Positions 20,714 through 31,974 of a stretch of 64,000 nucleotides of DNA are shown in pieces (position 1 is the stretch's first letter; every line of letters starts with the position of its first letter). Source of the DNA: Hyposmocoma kahamanoa (Eukaryota > Arthropoda > Insecta > Lepidoptera > Cosmopterigidae). The stretch covers positions 21,083,995 through 21,147,994 of the forward strand of contig NW_020653851.1 of NCBI RefSeq assembly GCF_003589595.1. The letters are read 5' to 3'. Made by a program: the position numbers and the translations under genes. The notes below the pieces were generated by a model. That model searched no databases. It was not told the DNA's origin and worked only from the letters and a program-made list of their open reading frames with translations.

Positions 20714-21113
20714 NNNNNNNNNNNNNNNNNNNNNNNNNNNNNNNNNNNNNNNNNNNNNNNNNNNNNNNNNNNNNNNNNNNNNNNNNNNNNNNNNNNNNNN
20801 NNNNNNNNNNNNNNNNNNNNNNNNNNNNNNNNNNNNNNNNNNNNNNNNNNNNNNNNNNNNNNNNNNNNNNNNNNNNNNNNNNNNNNNNNNNNNNNNNNNN
20901 NNNNNNNNNNNNNNNNNNNNNNNNNNNNNNNNNNNNNNNNNNNNNNNNNNNNNNNNNNNNNNNNNNNNNNNNNNNNNNNNNNNNNNNNNNNNNNNNNNNN
21001 NNNNNNNNNNNNNNNNNNNNNNNNNNNNNNNNNNNNNNNNNNNNNNNNNNNNNNNNNNNNNNNNNNNNNNNNNNNNNNNNNNNNNNNNNNNNNNNNNNNN
21101 NNNNNNNNNNNNN
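20714..21113. other. Assembly gap of 400 N
   Basis: All bases are N. The left flank is a family D end and the right flank is a SINE2 head, so the true sequence is probably repetitive. Open frames crossing the gap have no meaning. Confidence 1.
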
Positions 21114-21160
21114 CTGCGTGGCAGTCCGGCATGGTAACCGTTCGGCCACGGAGGCAGTTT
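21114..21160 (-). mobile_element. SINE2 head fragment
   Basis: CTGCGTGGCAGTCCGGCATG and GTTCGGCCACGGAGGCAG are the mirror of the SINE2 tRNA-like head; the rest lies in the gap. Confidence 0.75.
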
Positions 21161-21614
21161 CTTTTAATATTCAGATTCTATTAATATAAAGACATATTTG
21201 AATTTGAATATCATCAGTAAGACCAAAACAAAACTAGGAAATTGGGTACTTCGCGAATTGCCCGAATTATAACAAGAAACGCTCCTATAGCTTGCACTGT
21301 CGTAATGAATTGACATATTATATCATATCCATTGTGATGAAAAATAGTTTCTCTATGATAACGATCAACACAGTGGTTGAGCCTTGGCAACAAGCCCAAA
21401 CATAGTTCGAAAATGAAATTTAGGAACAGAAAATTGTTGGTAGCTTTTGGATAGCCCAGGCGTAAAGTTACACTATAATTTCCTTAGATCTGGTAGAACT
21501 ATGACAGCTGATATTTTGAAAAAATGCGAATGATTATGGCAATGCTCGCAGAGAAAAAAAACACCGTTAGTCAACAAACCAACCGCTACTAAGACCACAG
21601 ATATAGATATGACT

Positions 21615-21830
21615 AAGACGCGCTAGCTGCGCTTGAGACAGACGCCCCGGCCACACATCACCGAAACATACAAACATGTCCATCTCTGCAGCTCACCACA
21701 AACTCCGGCAAGTTCATACCCAAGTCCGGGTCCACCAAAGACACCCGTGAAGGCGTATCACTGGCGCAGGGCTTGGCCAGCTCGTGGTCTCACCGGAATT
21801 CTCTATCTCTCGGGTCGGTAGATAGGGTCA
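21615..21830 (-). repeat. Repeat with conserved minus-strand reading frame
   Basis: Minus-strand translation gives LSTDPRDREFR, a stop, then DHELAKPCASDTPSRVSLVD, PDLGMNLPEFVVSCRDGHV. The 58.3-kb copy reads LSTNSRDREFR and AKPSASDTPSQASLGDPDL in the same register and then FVPSYKDGHV. The agreement is better in protein than in DNA, which suggests a once-coding, multi-copy unit. I do not recognise the protein family. This copy has at least one stop. Confidence 0.55.
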
Positions 21831-21849
21831 AACGGACCAGTATCAAAAT

Positions 21850-23336
21850 TTGAATAGACAAATCGGAACTAAATGATCTGGGGGCCTACCATAACTTTTC
21901 AAAAAACAATATTATTTCAATGTAAGCTTATAGTGAACTTATTATAACTCATATTCGTATCATGACAAACCTATCAATGTATTATTGTGACTGAAAGAAT
22001 GAATGATTTCCCAATATTGTCTATTCCTTACTAAAAATTGGAAAGAAATAACGCTACATTGACTATATAATGCCATCTCTTTCTGTTTAGATGTTCCGAA
22101 TCGTCCTATCGTAGTATAATGTTAAAGTACTTAATATAATTTACATTAAAGGAAAAAAATGAAAATCCAAAAAATGAAAGTTTCTTATTATGAAATCTAT
22201 TATTTTTACACATTTTCATGAAGAAAAATAAATAAAACAAGTCGAGTCTTGATTCTCACGTTGTGAATTCGGAATTATAGTATAGTGTCAACTGTTGGTT
22301 TCGCCAAGGAGCATATAGATGTCGCTGTTATAATTTTACGAAATAAACGTCGCGTATTTTTATTTAACGAGAAATTATTTCCTATGTACATACTATTAAA
22401 AAAAAAAAATAAACAAAATATTGAAAAGATATATGTAATTAAATAAGTTCATCTTAAATAAATACGACAAAAAAACTGAAAATAACATTGTTTCCATTGC
22501 ATCCATGTAACTATTATAAGATTGCTAAATTTGACATTAGAGTAATATTACTTTCATGTTAAAGTCGCGTCATAGTACGAACTGAGTGAATGAATAGTCA
22601 CAAAGCTGCGAAAAAAACATCATAGTTTTAACATTATAGTAAGCTTACTTTAAGCGCGTCATGGTACGAAAAGTAAGGTTAAAGTAATATTGTTTTAAGA
22701 GGTTGTGGTAGGCCTCCAATGCGACAGTCGTAGTCGTGTGTGTGTTAGATACGGCGTAAGAATTAAACCAACAGAGTCGTCTGTCTCCAACACGGAACGA
22801 AGCGGAAAGAAGATCGCTAAATAAACTGCCTTGTGTACGACAAACTGTACCAATCAAACTGTGTCGTAGATCGTAACGACATTTCTTAGCATTTGTGGGC
22901 CTTATTACTTCTATAGGACACATACTGCTAAATAAACCCTACCTTACATTACAGAAATTGAAGCTCTTCGTCATCTACTATACTTATCTAATTTAGCCAC
23001 TACGGACTATTGTAAATCGGTTGATAGTCACTAAACGGTCATTGTGGAAACCGGAAAATCCCCCCAGCACTTGGTTTCATTCGACTGATTCGATTAGGTG
23101 TCGTTCGATTTCTTTTAATTTTTATTCGCAATAACCGAATCGAACGTCAAACTGTCGTATTTGAAACCGAAATGACGTCATACCCGTACGATTAGTTCAG
23201 AGCTCATAGTTCTCGAGAACACAGTTATCGAATAAAAGTTACCGAACGTCCTTTTGTTTACAAAACAAGAATGTAATATCGAAATCTCTTATCATTTTAA
23301 ATAAAGTATGGATTTTGTTGAATTTTATTAATTTAT
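21850..23336. other. Unassigned AT-rich region with a few internal repeats
   Basis: A 92-codon minus-strand frame at 22645-22923 has no recognised motif. At 22565-22590 and 22645-22670 the words GTCGCGTCATAGTACGAA and GCGCGTCATGGTACGAAA are related direct repeats, perhaps parts of one old element. The segment 23070-23230 is rich in TCGATTCGGTT-like words that recur at 23835-23955 on the far side of family D, hinting that family D landed inside an older repeat. Confidence 0.35.
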
Positions 23337-23716
23337 AGGAAATGAAACTATTTTTCCGGATTTAAATCGCGTATGTGTTTTTTCAAACAAACCGACGTTT
23401 CGGGCCCTTTACAGGTCCCATGGTCACGGTTGACTGAGGTGGTACAGTCTTCAACCAGTTATGTCTAATATTGATGCCAACCACCCAATTTTTTCACTAT
23501 AGTTACAATGGTTATTAATTAAATACCTTATTTTTAATTTTACAAAGAAAACATTCCAATTTACGCTATATTAAGTTTTACAAATTATTTTATTGAATGA
23601 ATTTTTATTAAGTTCAATTTATTATTAATTATTAATAGAAATTAGAATAAACTAAAACATTAATTAGTACTGCAGTCTTATGTCTGTTTGGGATTTTTCA
23701 TTAGAGGAAATACTGT
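23337..23716 (+). mobile_element. Family D element
   Basis: The 380 bases match 20316-20695 from AGGAAATGAAACTATTTTTC to ATTAGAGGAAATACTG. The unit is non-coding. In this longer form the far end does not mirror the near end, unlike the short copies at 38318 and 46464. Confidence 0.8.
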
Positions 23717-24117
23717 TTACTACTTTATTAATTTATTTTTATTCAAGACTACATTTTAGGCTTTTAAAGTCTTCAAAATTTTTCTTATAATCTATATTCG
23801 CTAACTCCGTAAATGTTGTTGGATAACGATATCGTATCCTAATCCGAATCGAGCGTTTTACTCGAATGTTCTGAATAGCTCGAAAAACGCCCTTTCGATT
23901 CGAAAACGATATCCAATTGAACGATTCGGTTAAAATATCGAAGAGTTCTGAATCGGGGTCCTGGCCCTGAACTCTCGTCCTCAGTCGGAAACAATTATTT
24001 ACAAATAAATAATACTCGACCTAATCATGCAACGCATGGTGCGAATGCAGCTTCATAATTGATATTGTCTTAATTGATAACGAGAGTAAACCCCTGATGT
24101 GACTACATTGCTCCAAG

Positions 24118-24494
24118 CTTAGAATAATAACGCATAGAAACCTAGCCCGCATACGCTAAGCGAGGCAAATTGAAGCGCTCCCAAAGGGCCTACACGAGCG
24201 GGCGGGCCGTCAGTGCTCAAGGTCAACTTGCACCGCGAACAGCTCAAGAATTTTAGCTAAAAATGACGAAATGTGCGGTAAATGAGTGTAAAAATACGTC
24301 AGACAAACATAAAATAGATACTAACATCACATTCCACAAGGAAGTAACGCGTTTCAACTTGTATTTTTATATAAATATTCACTAAAACCGAAATTAACCT
24401 ACTACTAAAACTAACCTACATGAATTTGATTTTTGCCTTACTTGTGACAGTTCGTTTGATATGAAACTATCATTCTATGCGTTATTATTCTAAG
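24118..24494 (+). mobile_element. THAP-family DNA transposon, 377 bp (P-like)
   Basis: Inverted ends CTTAGAATAATAACGCATAG and its mirror (CTATGCGTTATTATTCTAAG) are about 22 bp long. The flanks GCTCCAAG (24110-24117) and ACTCCAAG (24495-24502) form an 8-bp duplication with one mismatch. It carries a short open frame at 24263-24385 resembling the start of a THAP zinc finger. The combination of 8-bp duplication and THAP start points to the P-element superfamily. The short length means it is an internally deleted, non-autonomous copy. Confidence 0.85.
24263..24385 (+). CDS. Truncated THAP-like zinc-finger start (40 codons)
   Basis: The predicted peptide begins MTKCAVNECKN and later has ITFHKEVTRF. 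Cys4 and Cys9 (C-x4-C) followed by Phe24-His25 match the first half of the C2CH THAP motif, the sequence-specific DNA-binding domain found at the N-terminus of P-element transposases. The second Cys and His and the AVPTIF box are absent because the frame stops at 24383-24385. The identical peptide occurs in the copy at 31196-31573. Whether it is expressed, or spliced onward in an autonomous relative, cannot be seen here. The THAP call rests on half a motif. Confidence 0.5.
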   Translation: MTKCAVNECKNTSDKHKIDTNITFHKEVTRFNLYFYINIH

Positions 24495-24502
24495 ACTCCA
24501 AG

Positions 24503-24897
24503 TATATGCAGCACTTGCTCGTGTGCCCCTCGTGTCACCTCGCCACGGATAGCGCAGTCAAGGTGGCAGCATGCCTATTCAAAATCAATATGATCTTAAA
24601 ATAAAGTAAGCATTGATACGATAAAGAGCAGACGGTCTATCATTTTTTTTACACAATTTTGATAATTATCTCCAAAGAAAACAATTTCGTTTTTATAAAG
24701 CACTCGAAGACGAGTTCCTAAACTTTGTAGATTCCCATTTCTCATTATTCTACCTCCAAAGGATAAATTAGATTCCAGCAAGTAAGATTGTAAATAGCAT
24801 GAGTATTTATTTTGATTGAATAAATGTTATTTTCTTAAACATGTATTTGTTTTGAATTCTCCAGTACAAAAAGACAATTTTTGAAATTATTTTTAAA
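24503..24897. other. Unassigned AT-rich sequence
   Basis: Nothing recognisable in these 395 bases. Confidence 0.5.
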
Positions 24898-25060
24898 CGA
24901 CTACAAAAAAGGAGGGGTCTCAATTCGACTTTTTTGTACGTGTTATGGAGTAATTACTCCGACGTTTGTGAACCGATTTCGATAATTCTTTTTTGTTGGA
25001 TATTGTTGAATAGGGGGCACCTCAGTAGCGGTTCCATTCAAATCTGAAGAAACTCTCTCA
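24898..25060 (-). mobile_element. Family A element, partial
   Basis: The plus strand shows ACTACAAAAAAGGAGGGG, TCTCAATTCGACTTTTTTG, GTGAACCGATTTCGATAATT and CACCTCAGTAGCGGTTCC, the reverse of the 3' half of family A. The other half is missing. Confidence 0.75.
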
Positions 25061-25299
25061 TACTTATAAATAACCCTGTTTAATAATAAATCGCATAACA
25101 AAAGCTATATTACTGCTGACATTTTCCAATAGCTGTCAGTTTCTATAGAAATATAACTATTTTATTTTTATCTGTTGATGCATTTTTTCACACAATACCC
25201 GACGAAACAAAGCTTTGATAAGAAAATATCAAATCCATAAAGCAGTCAGATAATACATCTCTGAAGTATTCGTACAAATTGTTTCTTAGGTATAAAATA

Positions 25300-26077
25300 T
25301 GAAAGGTACACGAAGAAAAGGGGGCTCATCGACATTTTTGGTAAAATTCAACCTACCATCTTTATTTGATAAATTTCAAACATGCCATTGACGTGATTTA
25401 TTCAAAACAGCTTAAAATGGGCTCAGCCCACAGTAAACCCATATAATAAAAAATCCATAAATGACTAATAGGGGCCCATTGCAGCGCAAACACGGCTAGA
25501 ATGTGCACATTACATGCGGAAGCGTTGAAAAAGGTGCTCATTTTCCAGTCCAATTCAAGAACGTGCCCATTGCGCAGCCATTTTGAACGATCTGTCATAC
25601 TTTGGCGCGTTGACATTAGGAACGTCAAACACATTTTTAGATTTCGTGGTTCGTTCGATAAAGTTGTGCGTGTTCTTGCGAATTTCGAGTAGAAAAGTAA
25701 TTCGATAAAATGGAAAGTGAAAGAAAGTATAGCTTTAATTAATAAACTTTTGCAAATTAATTATTTTTTATTATTTCCTGGTTACCTATAAACACTATGT
25801 CAAAGAGGTAATAAGGGGCACATTGCAGCAATCAGCCCCTTTTTGCTATGTTAATTTGTAAGTTACCTTAAAAAAAATGACACAACTTTGTTATGATTGA
25901 ACATATTGTGAAAAATGATGATTTCAGTAATGTTATAGACAAGTGAAATGTAGAATATACAGATAATAACTTTTAATTCTGGCTCTTTAATGAATAATTA
26001 AGGTTTAAACTTCTAATTAGCCATTTTCTCTAATTAATATTTTTGTTGATGAGCCCTTTTTATTCATGTACCCTTCA
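25300..26077. mobile_element. TA-flanked terminal-inverted-repeat element, about 780 bp
   Basis: The left end TGAAAGGTACACGAAGAAAA followed by GGGGGCTCATCGACA is mirrored at the right by TGATGAGCCCTTTTTATTCA then TGTACCCTTCA. TA lies on each side (25298-25299 and 26078-26079). Internal words GGGGCCCATTGCAGC (25471) and GGGGCACATTGCAGC (25817) are direct repeats. A short start-like stretch (AAAATGGAAAGTGAAAG near 25710) follows a 5'UTR-like lead but stops after ten codons. It looks like a non-autonomous derivative; the superfamily is open. Confidence 0.7.
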
Positions 26078-26091
26078 TATATTAAAATGAT

Positions 26092-26320
26092 CAGTACAGA
26101 GTACTAAAAAACCGTCCTCAAAAGTCATTCGTTGCCACCCTTGGAGGTGGAACATTTTCTTCAAATTTAATGGTACCACATCTGAGGTACATTCCTTCCA
26201 ACAAAAGAGAATCATCAAAATTGGTTCACAAATGCCTTGAGTTATCGCTTAACATACATACAAAAAAAGATACAGTCGAATTCAGAATCTCCTCCTTTTT
26301 TTTTGAAGTCGGTTAAAAAT
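26092..26320 (+). mobile_element. Family A element
   Basis: Starts at CAGTACAGAGTACTAAAAAA and CCGTCCTCAAAAG, then skips to TTGCCACCCTTGGAGGTGGA, CATTTTCTTCAAATTTAATG, GAGAATCATCAAAATTGG, CAGTCGAATTCAGAATCTCC and ends TTTGAAGTCGGTTAAAAA. The tract between the head and the CACCCTT block is deleted. Confidence 0.8.
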
Positions 26321-26660
26321 AGTCTTTATGGTTATATCAATAAACCGTATCTAGAATTCTTTTATCAAGCCTTCAGTGGTTTGTTGAATGAGAGAGCTTT
26401 TTCCTGTAGGTAACACAAATAACTCTCAGATTGAAAGGGAACGCGAACTTAATCAATGTAACTCAGCTTTAGACCCCAGCTTCGACTACTAGTTTTTTTA
26501 TGATACAAAGGAAAGTTTTATGTAGGATTTTAGAGCCATTCTTCTCTAACCTATGCCCTTTATTAACAAAATTCTCCATTAAGGTATCACGTATACATAC
26601 TTATTCGTATATATTGTGTTTTCGGATAACCATAATTAATTATGTTATATATACCTTTAA

Positions 26661-26866
26661 TATTTTTGCCGCCAAACAGTGACGTGAGCATTACTGCGTT
26701 CCGCTTTTAGAGGGTAAAAGGGCAAACGGGACTTATCAACTTACTGTGTCAGGATGACGAGCGCAGTGGCAATGATCCTCAGATCTTTGCGACTTAAAGC
26801 TCTGAGTGGTACTGCAACTGTTACGGACAGGCGTGATGCTTACCACCAGGCGCACGACTTGTTTGT
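26661..26866 (+). mobile_element. Family B element, 5' truncated
   Basis: It begins at TTTTTGCCGCCAAACAGTGA and ends at GGCGCACGACTTGTTTG. Truncation at the 5' side is what reverse transcription-based insertion would give. Confidence 0.8.
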
Positions 26867-27049
26867 AAATTGCATAAATTCAAAGGTAACTGAATCTGCT
26901 TGAATGATTCTTGTTCAACTAAAAATGTCTACAAACTAGAATATTGTAGAAAGTACATGAGTAAACGGTATACTAGAGTTATTATCATTATAACTTTAGT
27001 CAAAAAATTGACTCGGAATCTCGTAAGCATAGTAGAAGTAAGAAGCTTT

Positions 27050-27535
27050 TTAACCGACTTCAAACAAGGAGGAGGTTCTCAATTCGACTGTATGTTCTTT
27101 TTTTTTGTTATGTTTTTTTTTGTATGTATGTTACGCGATAACTCCGGTATTTGTGAACCGATTTGCATGATTCTTTTTTAGTTGGAAAGGGGGTACTTCC
27201 ATAGTGGTCCCATTTCATTTTGAAGGAAATCATCCACCTCTAAGGGTGGCTGTTCACGCATGAAGATTCATTTTTATAAATAGCGCCTAACTTTAATTTA
27301 GGAACTATTACTTTTAGCAATTATTCAGTTGATTTTGCTATTTCTCCAATTCAAGGCGTATTTCCCTCAATATACTTTGAGTAGTGTCGTAGTGAGAACC
27401 TATTTTTATTATCTCCAGTATTAAGTCCTGTATAGTGGCGAACTAGGGGATATTTCAATGAAACTTAGCAAATAGACGTAATTCCACGTACTTTTGAGGT
27501 CGGTTTTTTTAGTACTCTGTACTGAGATTATTAGA
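27050..27535 (-). mobile_element. Family A element, long variant
   Basis: The plus strand begins TTTAACCGACTTCAAACAAG and ends TTTTTAGTACTCTGTACTGA. Between the CACCTCTAAGGGTGGCTG block and the AATGAAACTTAGCAAATAG block lie about 170 bases (27290-27460) absent from most copies but present, inverted, at 63715-63895. The two long copies are therefore closer to each other than to the rest. Confidence 0.8.
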
Positions 27536-27539
27536 AAAC

Positions 27540-28061
27540 AGTTTAGCGCCAACTAGCGGAATATTACCTAATTAAAAAAACATATTTCCCTACTCAAACA
27601 GTAGGAGGAATTGGGGGAAGAGTGTGTATGAGAGGTAATTATCTACAATATCTATTTGAATAGTGTCAATAATTAATTTCTTGGAAATGGGGCTACTAAA
27701 ACTCAGCAGAAATCTTAATTAAACATGCTCTACTGCAGATTTAAAAAAATATAAAAACTTTTTACAATAATATAGATTAATTAGACATTTATATATTTTT
27801 TTTCTTCTGGAAATAAACTAAAACTACAAAGAACAGCTTTAGTAGAGAATTTTCAATCACTCACTGTCGCCTCTGTGGCGTATTTAGCGATGTAAAAAAG
27901 AAAAGCCTTTTTGTATTTGTCTATTTCTGGACCTGTGTGGCAACACGATATTATTTACGCCAATTAATTACTTCCACCCATAACTGTGATCAAGCACATT
28001 GAGTACCAACTTGATATAAATAGAAGTCGATTTCTTTCAATTCAAATATCTAATTATAATA
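27540..28061. other. Unassigned AT-rich sequence
   Basis: Nothing recognisable in about 520 bases. Confidence 0.5.
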
Positions 28062-28480
28062 TCGTTATTCAGGCATACGACGCCGACTGCTGGGCATAGG
28101 CCTACCAACGACCTCCACGACGATCGGTCCTGCGCTGCCCGCATGCATCGGCTTCACACGACCTTTGCAAGATCGTCGGTCCACCTGGTGGGGGGCCTAC
28201 CCACTGAGCGCCGTCCGGTGCGCCCAACGGCCATCGGTTCTCGTAGCTATGTGCCCCGCCAACTGCCACTTCTGCTGAGGAATTCTTCGAGCTATGTCGG
28301 TTACCTTAGTTCTCCTACGGATTTCCTCATTTCTGTTTCTATTACGTAGGGAAATACCGAGCATCGCTCTCTCCATAGCCCGCTGAGTGACCTTCTTATG
28401 AGGTCCATAGAGAAGGACCACGTTTCTGATCCATATGTGATCACTGGCAACACACACTGGTCAAATAATATATATAATAA
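28062..28480 (-). pseudogene. RTE-like LINE ORF2 C-terminal remnant
   Basis: Minus-strand translation gives LFDQCVLPVITYGSETWSFS, then in another frame KKVTQRAMERAMLGISLRN, EEIRRRTKVTDIARRI, KWQLAGHIATRTDGRW and finally PPTRWTDDLAKVV, a stop, SRCMRAAQDRSSWRS. This is the end of reverse transcriptase (YGSETW is next to the thumb region) and the conserved C-terminus. Several frameshifts make it inactive. It is the same lineage as 5052-5580. Confidence 0.88.
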
Positions 28481-28497
28481 TAACTCTGAAATCACTT

Positions 28498-28630
28498 TCA
28501 AAGTTAAAGTCAAAGTAAAATAATCTTTATTTCATAGGTAAGCAAATTACACTAGAAATTGTTCGTACTGATTAAACTCTGAGAAGATTGAGCAAGAAAC
28601 TTTAGGTGTTGCTCTTTGTAAATAGGCAGT
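28498..28630 (-). pseudogene. LINE 3' tail
   Basis: TCAAAGTTAAAGTCAAAGTA at the plus-strand left is the mirror of a (TTTGACT)n tail, followed by TCTTTATTTCATAGGTAAG and GAGAAGATTGAGCAAG, as at 17375-17510. It belongs to a different copy from the RTE fragment next to it. Confidence 0.65.
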
Positions 28631-29188
28631 TCTCATGAAATTTCGAAATTCGTGCTTCCGATATTTATGAAAATTTTTGGGAAGGATTTGTATTTATTTT
28701 TTGTCAATTTCATAGTACTTATGTAAATAGTTTATAGTGGTCCCCAAAATAAATGACTTTTAAGAAAATGTATAGGACCGTCAGGACATTTGAACTTGAG
28801 GGAATAACGAAATCAAAATAAACCAAGAAAAAGTAGCGATATAAAGTTACTTTTAAACTTAATATTTTATGTAAGGTACCAATAACTCGTCTGAGTGAAT
28901 AATTATTAGATAAAATTAAATGCTTAACTTCTTTTCATGTGATGTGAAGGAATGACTGTCAAAAATGTAACTTTTAGAATTTTAAATTAAATCTTTTCGA
29001 AGTGGAAACTTTTTACACACAGAAGTTGAATTTCGTCATTTTGAAACGTATACAGCGCTGCTAACTTTTAAAAACTTACAAAATACATTTCCCAAAGATT
29101 AATAATCGAGTGATTGTAAAAGTGTGAGGGAATGATTTTTTTTGGTTGGGACATGAATAAGAATACATTGTATAAATTTATTTATCGT
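28631..29188. other. Unassigned AT-rich sequence
   Basis: Nothing recognisable in about 560 bases. Confidence 0.5.
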
Positions 29189-29196
29189 GTTTTTAC

Positions 29197-30405
29197 CATT
29201 GACCTACCAATAAATGGACGTCGGGTTCGCGCTAAAAAGTGTCCGCACCTGAAGGGCGTTAAAATCGCATACAGAGCATCAATTGCGCAACAGTCTTCGT
29301 TTGTTCGACTGACAGCGCGGTTGTCAATCATGCAATACCAATATTATAACTTGTAAAAATTACTGCAGTAAAGTGTAAAAACAGGATTTTGTATAATTTT
29401 TTCACTAAACAAATATATTATGTTATTATAGTTCTCATTTTAAAGTGTTATTTTGTACAGTTTTATAGTATTTAATTTATTTATAAATGAATCGTAAATA
29501 TAAATGACAAAAGCACACAAAATAATCAAATAGCTAACTGTCCTTTTTCTACACATGCATGCGCAAAAGATGGAAAGAGACCCATTGCGTCAGTTTCAAG
29601 AAGCTTATATAAACTTCTTGGCCATTTTCAATTGTTCGAACCACAAGCGATTGAAATATTTAGAACAAAGAAACTATAGAGTCGCTTTGATTCTAATCTT
29701 ACTTCTAAAATGATTTTTTTTGTTAAACGTTAGCAATAACTAACAAAATATTGTTGTACTCGTTTTACGACCTGGGATTACCTATCAGAAGGCAGAAAAT
29801 ACATTTTCCCGAAATAACATCAGCTCGAATTCTCATAATGTCAAATGTATCTTTTTAGGAAGATTACAAAACAAAAGCTAATTTTGGCTTTGTGAAAAGC
29901 ATCAAAATTACTCGGAAGCGTAACGGTTTTATTATAAATCAGTTTTCGGAATTACGGATATTTGAGTTTAAGTTTAGTTGGAATATCAGTACATTTGTTA
30001 TAGTACACGCTTATTTTTACATTTGTAGCAATATTTGTACGTTGTATCTGCCCAACTCTTTATTATAATCCTTAAGTGAATTTGTAAAAAAATCGACATA
30101 ATAATATATATAAAAATTAATTAATATTTACGAGAAAGGCTACTCCATTACTCTTGTGTTCAAGTAATTTTCAATCGAAATTAAATATGGTGCATTTTGT
30201 TAAGTTTCCAATAGAAGCTGAATGTAGTGTTTTTCGAATTGTTGTAAGCAAAATTAGGCAGTACTGCAATAACGTTACAATTTAAATTAAATGTTTTAGT
30301 TTTTTATAATTCGTTATATGTCACTACGTTTGTATAGGTTAACTTCGGACATTTCTTTCGTGGTTTTTGTATTAGACCCGATGTCCATTTATTGGGAGGA
30401 AAATG
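29197..30405 (-). mobile_element. CATTGAC-family DNA transposon, long form (1,209 bp)
   Basis: The left end CATTGACCTACCAATAAATG and the right end CCATTTATTGGGAGGAAAATG are degenerate versions of the family ends, and an exact 8-bp duplication GTTTTTAC lies at 29189-29196 and 30406-30413. The subterminal blocks (GCGCTAAAAAGTGTCCG on one side, TCGTGGTTTTTGTATTAG on the other) match the 286-bp copy. About 900 bp of extra interior is present, with no intact gene. A short open stretch near 29640-29700 (RLKYLEQRNYR) recurs at 54425-54485. Confidence 0.88.
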
Positions 30406-30413
30406 GTTTTTAC

Positions 30414-30744
30414 CATAGGATAGCTTTGATTTTGCAAAAACACATTTTGTTTCATCGAATGTTTAAAATTTAATGGTTATTTTTGTTAAATGTGTTAATT
30501 TAAAGCATAGAACGTGTTTAATTATATAACTTGGGACATAACGAGGCAATGAATTTGGGGACATTTTTATATTATTATTTCATTTATTTAAATAGACTAA
30601 CAATACTTTATGTAGACATTTTTCACGGCAATAAATGAATACTTTTTTTATAAACCTCAAGGACAAGAATTTAGAGATTTTGTAAGAATTACCCAAATAT
30701 ACATTTCAACACATTTATCATTACAATATTTATTTACACATCTT
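30414..30744. other. Unassigned AT-rich sequence
   Basis: Nothing recognisable in about 330 bases. Confidence 0.5.
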
Positions 30745-31150
30745 ACTTAGATCGAGACTACCTCCATGAGCTAAAAAAAACTACGGATTTTTGTCATCCA
30801 AGTACGCAGAAGCTGTATAATGAACCTTTAGTATAAAGTGTTTGTTTTACTATAGTTTTAAACCTCGTAAATGGCAAATTTTGAGTATCAATTGGAATCA
30901 TATTATAGAAACGTATACATTGCCCCTTAAATTAATTTGAAACTTTATAAAGACGACTGTCAAGAACAGCTAGTTTATTTTTATTCCTCGTATTAATGTT
31001 ATGTCTGCCACAACTTTTCAAAAAAAAAAAATTACATTTTTCTTAATATAAATAACATTTTCATAAATGTACCGTGACTTTAGTGTAAGAATGTTAATCT
31101 CTTTAAACTTAATTACAGAATACAAGATACCTTTTCATTTCAAAGCATTG
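30745..31150 (-). pseudogene. ETARLV-type LINE 3' remnant
   Basis: On the minus strand the sequence follows the intact relative at 61380-61660: AAAGAGATTAACATTCTTAC, GTACATTTATGAAAATG, AGACATAACATTAATACGAG, AATAAAAATAAACTAGCTGT, GGCAATGTATACGTTTCTAT and ATTTGCCATTTACGAGG. Indels destroy the reading frame. It is the 3' end only. Confidence 0.75.
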
Positions 31151-31195
31151 TGATGCTAAAAGCCTTTGTAGCATAGAATATCTGCATAGCAGACG

Positions 31196-31573
31196 CTTAG
31201 AATAATAACGCATAGAAACCTAGTCCGCACACGCTAAGTGAGGCAAATTGAAGCGCTCCCAATGGGCCTACACGAGCGGGCGGGCCTTCAGTGCTCAAGG
31301 TCAACTTGCACCGCGAACAGCTCAAGAATTTTAGCTAAAAATGACGAAATGTGCGGTAAATGAGTGTAAAAATACCTCAGACAAACATAAAATAGATACT
31401 AACATCACATTCCACAAGGAAGTAACGCGTTTCAACTTGTATTTTTATATAAATATTCACTAAAACCGAAAATGAACCTATTACTTAAACTAACCTACAT
31501 GAATTTGATTTTTGCCTCTCTTGTGACAGTTCGTTTGATATGAAACTATCATTCTATGCGTTATTATTCTAAG
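31196..31573 (+). mobile_element. THAP-family DNA transposon, 378 bp (P-like)
   Basis: Ends as in 24118-24494 and flanks AGCAGACG (31188-31195) and AACAGACG (31574-31581), seven of eight bases matching. The two copies are nearly identical along their length, so their spread was recent compared with most repeats here. It lies between two oppositely oriented LINE remnants. Confidence 0.85.
31341..31463 (+). CDS. Truncated THAP-like zinc-finger start (40 codons)
   Basis: The peptide is the same as at 24263-24385, with Cys4, Cys9 and Phe24-His25 kept, except for silent or conservative DNA changes. The one coding difference visible in the DNA between these copies (ACG versus ACC at codon 12) is silent. 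The frame ends inside the finger, so no complete zinc site can form. Confidence 0.5.
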   Translation: MTKCAVNECKNTSDKHKIDTNITFHKEVTRFNLYFYINIH

Positions 31574-31693
31574 AACAGACGTATATATACAATAGTAATG
31601 AGATTAGAATTCATTGTATAAACATTTCAGGTGGTAATACTAAATACATATTGAGTGCGTGCGTTATTATTATTATTATAACCTTATGTCTAG

Positions 31694-31913
31694 GAGCAGT
31701 AAAGCTCCTTGTGAAAGAGCTCGTCCAGGGAAATACTGTCAGTTTACCTAATTTTCCCGCCAAGCAGTAATGTGAGCATTACTGCGTTCCTTTTTCGAAG
31801 GGTAAGCGTGCGGGAAAAATTACAGGCACATGGGACTTGTCAACTTATGTCTCATGGTGACGGGCTCAGTGTCAATGCCCCTCAGATCTTTGGGATTTAA
31901 ATATAAAAAAAAG
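31694..31913 (+). mobile_element. Family B element, 3' shortened
   Basis: Runs from GAGCAGTAAAGCTCCTTG to CTCAGATCTTTGGGATTTAA and then directly into ATATAAAAAAAAG, so the last quarter of the unit is missing while an A-rich end remains. Confidence 0.8.
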
Positions 31914-31974
31914 ATAAAGATAAAAAATAAGTGTTTTTATTTACTTTTGAATAAGGGAGTATTTCTTTCAGAAA

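Noticed and set aside
20659..21184. Open frames of 155-171 codons across the gap
   Set aside because: They consist almost entirely of N.
24263..24385. Host THAP-domain gene
   Set aside because: The frame lies inside terminal inverted repeats with target duplications and recurs in two other insertions, so it belongs to the transposon.
25708..25740. Ten-codon start after a 5'UTR-like lead
   Set aside because: Too short to call; it may be the deleted first exon of the element at 25300-26077, and is mentioned there.
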